Source of the DNA: Microbacterium arborescens
GTDB taxonomy: Bacteria; Actinomycetota; Actinomycetes; Actinomycetales; Microbacteriaceae
Length of the DNA: 64,000 nt
NCBI GenBank assembly: GCA_003339645.1
Contig: QNUV01000041.1
Span: forward strand, 806,001 to 870,000
Direction: 5' to 3'
Shown here: positions 29,537 to 36,563 of the stretch, one piece after another
Layout: each line of letters starts with the position of its first letter
Position numbering within the stretch: position 1 is the stretch's first letter
Notes under the pieces: model-generated
Seen by the model: the letters and a program-made list of their open reading frames with translations, nothing else
The model's database searches: none
What the model was told of the DNA's origin: nothing
Position numbers and translations under genes: made by a program

Positions 29537-31438
29537 TCACAGCCGGCGGACGCGCAACCACACGAACGCGTGCGCCGGCAGCACGAGGCCGCTCCCGAGC
29601 CCCACCGCGGAGTCCCGGATGAGGTCCCACGCCGACTCATCCAGCCCGCTCACGGTCTCGGAGGGGATCGCCGCCGGCTCGTCAGCGACATTGGCGAGCA
29701 CGAGCACCGCTCCCCCGTGCTCATCCGTCGCCGGACGTATGAACCCCACGACCGCGGCGTGGGGGGTGTAGAAGGGGATGAGCTCGTTCCCGGCGAACTC
29801 CGTCGTGGCTCGGCGCACGTCGATCAGGTGCCGGAGCCTCGTGAAGACCCGTCCGGCAACCGTGGACTCGTCCCGCCGCTCCTCGTACCGCTCGGAGGGT
29901 CGCTCGGGCCGGTGCGCCCACCGGCTGTCTCCTCGCCGCGCCGGGTCGTCCTGGAACGTGTCGTCGTTGAGCTGGGCGACCTCGTCACCGAGATAGAGCA
30001 GCGGGATGCCGCCCGTCGACATCGCCAGCGCATGCGCGAGCACGACCCGGTCTTCGCCCCCGGCATCGCCCGCGGCGATCCCGGCCAGCGAGGCCGTGGT
30101 GCCCGCGATCCGGGCGTCACCGGTGCGTGGATTCTCCTGGAACGGGTAGCCGCGCGAGAACGAACCGTCGAAGCGACCGATGTAGAAGTCGTTGAGGAAC
30201 CGACGGTGCGGACCGCCGTCGATGCCGAAGCGCGCGGCGTCCTCGTCGGCGAACGTCCAGCCGATGTCGTCGTGACTGCGGACGTAGTTGACCCACGCCG
30301 TCCCGGGCGGCAACGCGTGACGCTCGTCCAGCGCGAGCTGAAGCAGCCGGGCGTCACGGGTCGCCAGCGCCTCCCAGGTCAGCGCCATCTGCAGCGGGTT
30401 ATAGGAGAGCTGGCACTCGTCGGGCGAGATGTAGTCCTGCACCTCGTCGGGGTGGACGATCGCCTCGGACTTGAACAGCACCGCCGGCGCCGCGATGCGC
30501 AGCACCGCGTTGAACGCCTGCAGGAGCAGGTGAGCCTCGGGCAGTGACTCGCACGTCGTGCCGAGACGCTTCCAGATGAAGGCGACCGCATCCATCCGGA
30601 GGATCTCGACACCCTGGTTCGCGAGGAACAGCATCTCCCTCGCCATCGCCGTGAATACGTCGGGGTTCGCGTAGTTGAGATCCCACTGGAACCGGTAGAA
30701 GGTGGCCCAGATCCACCGGCCATCGGGAAGCGGCACGAACGAGCCCGGATGGTCGTCCGGAAAGATCTCGCGCGTGGTCCGCTCGTACGCATCAGGAAGC
30801 TCGCGGTCGGGGAAGATCAGATAGAAGTTCTCGTACACCGGGTCGCCGGCGAGGGCGCGCGTCGCCCACTCGTGCTCGTTCGAGGTGTGATTGAAGATGA
30901 AGTCGAGCACGAGGGAGATCCCCGCGTCGCGGAGATCAGCGGCCAACGCGCGGAGGTCGGCCATCGTCCCCAGAGCCGGGTCGACGGTGCGATAGTCCGA
31001 GACCGCGTATCCGCCGTCGTTGTCACCTTCTGGGCTGGCGAACAGCGGCATGAGGTGCAGATAGGTGAGACCGAGCTCCCGGAAGTACGGGATCATCTTG
31101 CGCACGCCGTCGAGGTCACCGGCGAACCGGTCCACGTAGCAGACACCGCCGAGCATCCGCTCCGATTCGAACCAGGTCGGCCGCGCCGCGCGGTCGCGGT
31201 CGAGTCGCCGCAGTTCGGCGGGCCGATCGGCACGTGCATCGAGCACGGCGTCGATGAGCGTCAGGAGCGACTCGAGTGAGGTCGCGCGATCGCCGTAGAG
31301 CGCGCGGAACAGCCCGTGCAATCTCGGGAACTCCGCGCGAAGCCGCGCGACCGTCTCGCCGTCGGCCGGCTGCTCACGCCGTGCGACGTGCTCGACGACG
31401 ATCGCGGCGTCGGTCTCGAGAGCCGACAGCGCGGTCAT
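29537..31438 (-). CDS. Amylosucrase-type GH13 alpha-glucan-forming enzyme
   Basis: The product is 633 aa, matching amylosucrase (GH13 subfamily 4, about 630-640 aa). A helical N-terminal domain (about 1-90) precedes the TIM barrel. Catalytic residues are nucleophile Asp283 (ILRMDAVAF), acid Glu325 (LFKSEAIVHP) and Asp390 (VNYVRSHDDIGW), each three positions from the Neisseria enzyme (286/328/393). There is no signal peptide. It should convert sucrose to an alpha-1,4-glucan plus fructose; sucrose hydrolase or trehalose-related activity cannot be excluded. The open frame extends upstream to 31870, but family sequence begins at ATG 31438, which overlaps a micro-ORF stop. Divergent from an MFS transporter. 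Confidence 0.9.
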   Translation of the reverse strand: MTALSALETDAAIVVEHVARREQPADGETVARLRAEFPRLHGLFRALYGDRATSLESLLTLIDAVLDARADRPAELRRLDRDRAARPTWFESERMLGGVCYVDRFAGDLDGVRKMIPYFRELGLTYLHLMPLFASPEGDNDGGYAVSDYRTVDPALGTMADLRALAADLRDAGISLVLDFIFNHTSNEHEWATRALAGDPVYENFYLIFPDRELPDAYERTTREIFPDDHPGSFVPLPDGRWIWATFYRFQWDLNYANPDVFTAMAREMLFLANQGVEILRMDAVAFIWKRLGTTCESLPEAHLLLQAFNAVLRIAAPAVLFKSEAIVHPDEVQDYISPDECQLSYNPLQMALTWEALATRDARLLQLALDERHALPPGTAWVNYVRSHDDIGWTFADEDAARFGIDGGPHRRFLNDFYIGRFDGSFSRGYPFQENPRTGDARIAGTTASLAGIAAGDAGGEDRVVLAHALAMSTGGIPLLYLGDEVAQLNDDTFQDDPARRGDSRWAHRPERPSERYEERRDESTVAGRVFTRLRHLIDVRRATTEFAGNELIPFYTPHAAVVGFIRPATDEHGGAVLVLANVADEPAAIPSETVSGLDESAWDLIRDSAVGLGSGLVLPAHAFVWLRVRRL

Positions 31439-31461
31439 CGCGGGACCACCGGAGCACTCAT
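31435..31461 (-). CDS. Leaderless micro-ORF (8 aa) coupled to amylosucrase
   Basis: On the minus strand, TG-C-CATGAT (extended -10 type) is followed by 7 bases and ATG 31461, encoding MSAPVVPR. Its TGA overlaps the amylosucrase ATG as ATGA. Amylosucrase has no good ribosome binding site of its own, so re-initiation from this ORF is plausible. No experimental or conservation support is available. Confidence 0.35.
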   Translation of the reverse strand: MSAPVVPR

Positions 31462-31468
31462 GCTCCGC

Positions 31469-31474
31469 ATCATG
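31469..31474 (-). promoter_or_regulatory. -10 element (CATGAT) of the amylosucrase micro-ORF
   Basis: CATGAT, preceded by TGC (extended -10), lies 7 bases from ATG 31461. The divergent MFS promoter is about 60 bases away. Confidence 0.35.
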
Positions 31475-31532
31475 GCAGAACGACCGGGGCACCGGACACC
31501 GCGGGCCGTGCGGGTAGACGCAGACGCCGGAG

Positions 31533-31538
31533 TAGCGT
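31533..31538 (+). promoter_or_regulatory. -10 element (TAGCGT) of the MFS micro-ORF
   Basis: TAGCGT, then 6 bases, then GTG 31545. It resembles the other leaderless starts, but the start codon opens a micro-ORF, not the transporter. Confidence 0.5.
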
Positions 31539-31544
31539 AGAAGG

Positions 31545-31589
31545 GTGATCTTCCCGGCGCCTCCCCTGCTCCGACGGATCGGCCGATGA
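31545..31589 (+). CDS. Leaderless micro-ORF (14 aa) coupled to the MFS transporter
   Basis: GTG 31545 lies 6 bases after TAGCGT and encodes MIFPAPPLLRRIGR. The TGA stop (31587-31589) overlaps the transporter ATG 31586 as ATGA. The transporter lacks a Shine-Dalgarno sequence, so its translation probably depends on this ORF. The peptide is Pro/Arg-rich, as are the two similar candidates at 28626 and 31461. Confidence 0.45.
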   Translation: MIFPAPPLLRRIGR

Positions 31590-32914
31590 CGGCCGCAGCA
31601 CGGATGAGCGGCCCCGGGCTCCGGGCGTGGCTCGTCTGGGGAACCGGTGTGGCGGCGTACGTCCTGTCCATCACGAACCGGACGTCGCTCGCGGCCGTGG
31701 GCGTCGACGCCGCCGAGCGCTTCCAGGCCGATGCCGCGACGCTGTCGATGTTCGCCGTCGTCCAGCTGGCCGTCTACGGCGGGATGCAGATCCCCATCGG
31801 CGTCCTGCTCGATCGATACGGTTCGCGCCCCATCATGACCATCGGCATGATCCTCATGGCGGTCGGCCAACTGACGATGGCCCTCTCCCCCAGCGTCGGG
31901 GTCGCCATCGTCGCGCGCATGCTCCTCGGCGCCGGCGACGCCGCCATCTTCCCGGCGGTCCTCCGACTCGTCGCGACCTGGTTCCCGGCGCAGCGCGGGC
32001 CGCTGATGGTGCAGTTGACCGGCATCCTCGGTCAGGCCGGCCAGCTCGTCGCCGTCATCCCCCTCTCAGCTCTCCTGCACGCCACCAGCTGGTCGGTGAC
32101 CTTCGGCAGCGTCGCGGGACTGGGTGTCCTGTTCGCCGTCCTGGTGTTCCTGCTCGTGCGCAACCACCCGCCGGAGGTCGATCGCGACGTCAGCGTCGAC
32201 ACCGACACCGGAGCCATCCGCGTCGTCACCTCGAGCGTCGACACGGGAGTCGGCATCCGCGCGGCCTGGGCGCATCCGGGTACCCGGCTGGCGTTCTGGT
32301 CGCATTTCACGACGCCGTTCGCCGGCACGGCGTTCATCCTGCTGTGGGGCATTCCGTTCCTCACCGCCGGTGAGGGACGCACGCAGTCCGAAGCGACGCT
32401 CATCACGACGCTCTACGTCTTCGCCGGTATGGCGCTCGGGCCGATCATGGGCGAGCTCTCTCGCCGCATCCCCAACCTGCGATCGCGCGCGCTCGTGCTT
32501 CCCGCCGTGGGCGTCCAGCTCGTCGCCTGGACGGCGGTGATCCTCTGGCCCGGGACCGCGCCGGCGTGGCTGCTGGTGGCTCTGGCGATCGCCCTCGCCA
32601 CCGGGGGGCCGGCCTCGATGATCGCTTTCGACCACGCCCGCACGCACAATCCCTCGCATCGCCTCAGCACGGCGACGGGGCTCACGAACGCCGGCGGCTT
32701 CCTCGCCGCACTCATCGCCGTGTTCAGCATCGGGGTGGCGCTCGACCTGCAGGGCGCCGGAACACCGGCGACGTACTCGCTCGAGGCGTTCCGCGTTGCG
32801 TTCCTCACCCAGGTGCCGCTGTGGCTCATCGGCGGTACGTTCATCGCGATCGAGCGCAAGCGCACCCGTATCCACATCGGGATGGACCTACCGAAACGGC
32901 CGCGACGGGCGTAA
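31586..32914 (+). CDS. Major facilitator superfamily transporter
   Basis: The product is 442 aa with twelve predicted membrane helices. The loop 2-3 motif is GVLLDRYGSRPIM and motif B-like VARMLLGAGDAAIFPAVLRLVATWFPAQRG resembles the anion:cation symporter/ACS-like group. The central cytoplasmic loop (about 195-225) is charged. The substrate is unknown; the divergent amylosucrase gene makes a sugar or a downstream product worth testing, but this is inference. ATG 31586 overlaps a micro-ORF stop; ATG 31604 is an alternative. A strong bidirectional hairpin overlaps its last codons. Confidence 0.88.
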   Translation: MTAAARMSGPGLRAWLVWGTGVAAYVLSITNRTSLAAVGVDAAERFQADAATLSMFAVVQLAVYGGMQIPIGVLLDRYGSRPIMTIGMILMAVGQLTMALSPSVGVAIVARMLLGAGDAAIFPAVLRLVATWFPAQRGPLMVQLTGILGQAGQLVAVIPLSALLHATSWSVTFGSVAGLGVLFAVLVFLLVRNHPPEVDRDVSVDTDTGAIRVVTSSVDTGVGIRAAWAHPGTRLAFWSHFTTPFAGTAFILLWGIPFLTAGEGRTQSEATLITTLYVFAGMALGPIMGELSRRIPNLRSRALVLPAVGVQLVAWTAVILWPGTAPAWLLVALAIALATGGPASMIAFDHARTHNPSHRLSTATGLTNAGGFLAALIAVFSIGVALDLQGAGTPATYSLEAFRVAFLTQVPLWLIGGTFIAIERKRTRIHIGMDLPKRPRRA

Positions 32915-32932
32915 GCCCACCGCGGCCGTTTC
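32893..32932. terminator. Bidirectional terminator between MFS and DUF6458 genes
   Basis: GAAACGGCCGCG (32893-32904) pairs with CGCGGCCGTTTC (32921-32932) over 12 bp, with an inner GGGC-GTAA-GCCC stem. It covers the MFS stop codon and lies 12 bases from the end of the convergent small gene. Confidence 0.8.
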
Positions 32933-32944
32933 GCAGCAGATGCA

Positions 32945-33205
32945 TCAGAGCATGGGGTCGCCCGACGTGCTCGTGCTGTTGCGGGTGACGCGCTGGCCGC
33001 TGGCGGGATCGACGGCGGTGCGGCTGACGGTCTCGGTCTGGCGGCGGCGCACCATCAGAATGAGGCCGATGAGGAAGACGAGGGCTCCTGCACCCATCAG
33101 GATGTAGCCGATGAGGTCGAGGTTCACCCACTCGACCTCGACGTTCACGGCGAACGCGAGGATCGCGCCGATGACGAACAAAGCGATTCCGGCACCAATG
33201 CTCAT
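32945..33205 (-). CDS. DUF6458-type small membrane protein
   Basis: The product is 86 aa. Two membrane helices (about 3-21 and 32-53) are joined by NVEVEWVNLDLIGYI and followed by a basic tail with RRRQTETV and a short polar C-terminus. This is the DUF6458 pattern seen in many Microbacteriaceae; its function is unknown. GAAGGGA precedes ATG 33205. The open frame to 33277 is not supported by a ribosome binding site. Same strand as SGNH hydrolase 2. Confidence 0.85.
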   Translation of the reverse strand: MSIGAGIALFVIGAILAFAVNVEVEWVNLDLIGYILMGAGALVFLIGLILMVRRRQTETVSRTAVDPASGQRVTRNSTSTSGDPML

Positions 33206-33293
33206 GTCAGTTCCCTTCGGGTGTGCGGACCCGTCGATCCTGGCGCGTGGGCGCAGCACCGTGCACCGGCTTGACACCGGCTCTCGCGGCGTG

Positions 33294-34064
33294 TCACGAG
33301 CGCGGCGCGACCTCGATCCAGGAGCCGAACTTCGGTTGCCGGTTGTCGCCGGATGAACGTCCGGTGAGTCGCCGACGGACCCAGGGAGCGAGGTGCTCGC
33401 GGAAGTACTCGCCGCGCGCGAGCGCAGGCGGCTGCTCGTCGACGGGAAGCGACCACCACTCCCCCGGCGCCTCGAGACCCAGGGAACCGAGAACCCGAGC
33501 GGCGACGCGGTGGTGACCGCGGGCGTTCATGTGGAGCCGATCGGCCGACCAGTACGACGGATGGGTCAGGGCCCGGTCATACCAGTTCAAGGCGCGGACG
33601 ACGTCGTCGCGATCCGCGATGCGCTCGACGACGGCATCCGAGAGCGCATCGCCGCGCCGATTGATGAGGCCTCCCAGCGGCAGCTGCGCGGACGGGTTCG
33701 CGCCCGACAGCAGGATGAGGCTGACGCCTTCTTCGTCGCACCGGCGCAGCACCCGCGCGAAGGCGTCGACGATATGCGCGATCGACGTGCGCGGGCGCAG
33801 CATGTCATTGCCGCCGCCGTTGAACGACAGGTGGGTCGGGCGCAGCGCGAGGGCGGCTTCGAGCTGTTCGTCGACGATGCGCCGCACGAGCTTGCCGCGG
33901 ATCGCGAGGTTGGCGTACTGCACGGGTCGCCCCGTCGCGTCCGCCCAGCCGGCGGCGACGAGATCGGCCCAGCCGCGCACGGCGCCGTCGGGCAGCTCGT
34001 CTCCCACGCCCTCGGTGAACGAGTCGCCGATGGCCACGTAGCGCACCTGTGATTCAGCGGTCAT
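33294..34064 (-). CDS. SGNH/GDSL hydrolase family protein (paralogue 2)
   Basis: The product is 256 aa. Block I GDSFTEG has Ser15, block III is FNGGGNDMLRP, and block V is SADRLHMNARGH with Asp-x-x-His. No signal peptide. It is clearly paralogous to the protein at 3147-3992: shared GDSFTEG-GD, GWAD, YANLA-RGKL and C-terminal LAPWVRRRL/LMPWVLRRL stretches. The substrate is unknown. ATG 34064 has GGGGAG 8 bases upstream and starts inside the end of the upstream MFS gene (11-base overlap), so the two are co-transcribed. Confidence 0.92.
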   Translation of the reverse strand: MTAESQVRYVAIGDSFTEGVGDELPDGAVRGWADLVAAGWADATGRPVQYANLAIRGKLVRRIVDEQLEAALALRPTHLSFNGGGNDMLRPRTSIAHIVDAFARVLRRCDEEGVSLILLSGANPSAQLPLGGLINRRGDALSDAVVERIADRDDVVRALNWYDRALTHPSYWSADRLHMNARGHHRVAARVLGSLGLEAPGEWWSLPVDEQPPALARGEYFREHLAPWVRRRLTGRSSGDNRQPKFGSWIEVAPRS

Positions 34065-35406
34065 CGAGAGACACTCCCCTGCGGTCGACGAGTCCCCACG
34101 CGCCGACGGCGGCGAGGACGAAGAAGATGGCGAACACGACGAAGAGCATGGGCGCGCCACCCCACATCAGCAGGGGCGGCACCGACAGCGGAGCGAGGAT
34201 GGATGCGATCCGGCCGACGCCCGCGGCCCATCCGGCACCGGTGCCGCGCAGCGATGTCGGGTACATCTCCGGCGTCACGGCGTAGAGCGCACCCCAGGCG
34301 CCGAGGTTGAAGAACGACAGCGCCATACCTGCGCCGATGATGACGGCCTCGGTCCCGGCCGTGCCGAACACGACGGCGGATGCCGCGGAGCCGATGAGGA
34401 ACACCGACAGGGTCAGGCGTCTGCCCCACACCTCGATCAACCAGGCCGAGACGGCGTAGCCAGGGAGCTGAGCGAGAGTGATGATCAGGGTGAACCCGAA
34501 CGAACGCACGAGGTCGTAACCCTGCGTGTACAGGATCGTCGGGATCCAGATGAAGGCGCCGTAGTACGAGAAGTTGACGCAGAACCAGACCAGCCACAGG
34601 CTCGCGGTGCGGCCGCGGAACTCCGGCGACCAGAGCGCCCGGAGCCGGCCGGTCGACGACACGGCGGCGGGCGCGGCGATCGTTTCCGGGCCGGCGGAGA
34701 CGCTGACCTCGCGCGACGCGGTCGCGCTGGTCGTCTCGAAGCTCCGGACGACCGCCTCGGCCTCGGCGTGCCGGCCGCGGCGTTCGAGCCACCGGGCCGA
34801 CTCGGGGAGCCCCCAGCGCACGACCAGCGCGTACACCGCGGGGATCGCGCCCACGACAAATGCCCAGCGCCATCCTTCGTCGACCTGCGGGATCACGAAG
34901 TAGCCGATCAGTGCGGCCGCGGTCCAGCCGACGGCCCAGAAGGCTTCGAGGATGACGATGACCCGGCCGCGGATGCGGGCGGGCGCGAACTCGCTCACAT
35001 ACGTGCTCGCGACCGGCAGCTCGGCGCCGAGACCGAGCCCCACGAGGAAGCGCAGGACGAGGAGCATCGCGAGCCCGCCGACCAGAGCGCTCGCGCCGGT
35101 GGCGACTCCGTAGACGAGAAGCGTGACCGCGAACACGGAGCGCCGACCGAATCTGTCTGCCAGCAGCCCGCCGACGCTCGCGCCGATCGCCATGCCCGCG
35201 AACCCGGCCGATGCGATCCACGACGCCTGCGAGGTGTCGAGCGACCACTGCGCGATGAGCGCCGTGATGATGAACGAGATCAGCCCGACGTCCATCGCGT
35301 CGAGGGCCCATCCCAGTCCGGATCCGGTCAGGATCCGCAGGTGCCGACGACCGAAAGGCAGATCGTCGAGGCGGCGCGCCACCGAGGGCGTCGCGGTATC
35401 GGTCAT
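34054..35406 (-). CDS. MFS transporter (metabolite:H+ symporter/sugar-porter-like)
   Basis: The product is 450 aa with twelve predicted membrane helices. Loop 2-3 reads GGLLADRFGRRSVF, helix 4 starts RFLVGLGLGAELPVASTYVSEFAPARIRGR, and the C-terminal half has PTSLRGTGAGWAAGVGR. These resemble the aromatic-acid/niacin-type symporters. The central loop (about 205-260) is long and polar. ATG 35406 is 6 bases from a TAGCAT element, a leaderless start. It is co-transcribed with SGNH hydrolase 2, which may act on the imported compound (inference). Confidence 0.9.
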   Translation of the reverse strand: MTDTATPSVARRLDDLPFGRRHLRILTGSGLGWALDAMDVGLISFIITALIAQWSLDTSQASWIASAGFAGMAIGASVGGLLADRFGRRSVFAVTLLVYGVATGASALVGGLAMLLVLRFLVGLGLGAELPVASTYVSEFAPARIRGRVIVILEAFWAVGWTAAALIGYFVIPQVDEGWRWAFVVGAIPAVYALVVRWGLPESARWLERRGRHAEAEAVVRSFETTSATASREVSVSAGPETIAAPAAVSSTGRLRALWSPEFRGRTASLWLVWFCVNFSYYGAFIWIPTILYTQGYDLVRSFGFTLIITLAQLPGYAVSAWLIEVWGRRLTLSVFLIGSAASAVVFGTAGTEAVIIGAGMALSFFNLGAWGALYAVTPEMYPTSLRGTGAGWAAGVGRIASILAPLSVPPLLMWGGAPMLFVVFAIFFVLAAVGAWGLVDRRGVSLDDR

Positions 35407-35412
35407 TCGACC

Positions 35413-35418
35413 ATGCTA
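35413..35418 (-). promoter_or_regulatory. -10 element (TAGCAT), leaderless start of the MFS symporter
   Basis: TAGCAT, then 6 bases, then ATG 35406. It lies in the 43-base gap after the flavin monooxygenase gene. Confidence 0.55.
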
Positions 35419-35449
35419 TTGATCCGCGACGACCTCGCGCGCCACCCGG

Positions 35450-36490
35450 TCAGTCGTCGGCGAGCATCTCTCGCACGAGAGGAGCGACCTTGGTGCCGTA
35501 GAGCTCGATCGAGTGCATCATGCTCTCGTGCGCGAGCGTCCCGTGCGAGAACTTCAGATCGAACCGGTCGAGGTCCAGCGTGCGGATCGTCTGGGCGAGC
35601 TTGCGCGCCACCGTCTCGGGCGAGCCCGCGTACACGGCGCCGTCGGGGCCGAGATCGTGCTGGAACTGCAGGCGCGAATACGGCGGCCAGCCACGCTCGG
35701 CACCGATCGCGTCACGGTTGACCTTCATCGCCGGGAAGAGCTCCTCCCAGGCCTGCTCATCGCTGTCGGCGACGTGGCCGGGAGAATGGACCCCGACGGG
35801 CAGCCGATCGGCGCCCATCGCGTCCCGCGTGCGGTGGAAGAGATCGACGTACGGCCGGAACCGCGCCGCACCGCCGCCGATGATCGCCAGCATCAGGCCG
35901 TACCCGTTGTGGGCGGTTCGCAGCACCGATTCGGGCGAGCCGCCGACGCCGACCCACGCACGGAGGCCGTTCTCGGTCTTCGGGAAGACATCCGCGTCCG
36001 TCAGCGCGGGTCGAGTCCGACCCTGCCAGGTGACGGGCTGCTCGGACCGCAGCCGTCCGAACAGGTCGAGGCGCTCCTCGAAGAGGATCTCGTAGTCGGC
36101 GAGATCGAACCCGAACAGCGGGAACGACTCGGTGAACGAGCCCCGCCCGAGGATGATCTCGGCCCGGCCGTTCGAGACGGCGTCGAGGGTCGCGAAACGC
36201 TCGTAGACGCGCACCGGGTCGTCGCTCGAGAGGACCGTGACCGCGGTGCCCAGGCGGATCTCCTTCGTACGCGCCGCGGCGGCGGCGAGCACGATCTCGG
36301 GACTCGAGACGGCGAATTCACGCCGGTGGTGCTCCCCCACCCCGAAGAAGCTCAGGCCGACCTCGTCGGCCAGCACCGCCTGGTCGACGACGTTTCGGAT
36401 GGTCTGGGCGTCGGAGAGCAGCTCGCCGTCGGCGCCGCGGGTGACGTCACCGAACGTGTCGAGGGCGAACTGGACGGATGTCGCGGTCAT
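35450..36490 (-). CDS. LLM-class flavin-dependent monooxygenase
   Basis: The product is 346 aa, a luciferase-like TIM barrel. Marks include LADEVGLSFFGVGEHHR near residue 45, AVTVLSSDDPVRVYERFATLDAVSNGRAEIILGRGS near 90-120, and WVGVGGSPESVLRTA near 190. It should use reduced FMN and oxygen to oxidise an unknown substrate; similar actinobacterial proteins are annotated only as luciferase-like. ATG 36490 has AAGGTGGG upstream; the longer frame to 36607 runs into the terminator of the DUF885 gene. Confidence 0.9.
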   Translation of the reverse strand: MTATSVQFALDTFGDVTRGADGELLSDAQTIRNVVDQAVLADEVGLSFFGVGEHHRREFAVSSPEIVLAAAAARTKEIRLGTAVTVLSSDDPVRVYERFATLDAVSNGRAEIILGRGSFTESFPLFGFDLADYEILFEERLDLFGRLRSEQPVTWQGRTRPALTDADVFPKTENGLRAWVGVGGSPESVLRTAHNGYGLMLAIIGGGAARFRPYVDLFHRTRDAMGADRLPVGVHSPGHVADSDEQAWEELFPAMKVNRDAIGAERGWPPYSRLQFQHDLGPDGAVYAGSPETVARKLAQTIRTLDLDRFDLKFSHGTLAHESMMHSIELYGTKVAPLVREMLADD

Positions 36491-36520
36491 GGGGGCCCAC
36501 CTTTCATTCATCCGCATACA

Positions 36521-36555
36521 ACGACGGGGCGGGAAGAGTATTCCCGCCCCGTCGT
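36521..36555 (-). terminator. Strong terminator after the DUF885 gene
   Basis: ACGACGGGGCGGGAA (36521-36535) pairs perfectly with its complement at 36541-36555: 15 bp with a 5-base loop, just after the DUF885 stop and before the monooxygenase gene. Confidence 0.88.
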
Positions 36556-36563
36556 CGGTGCTC

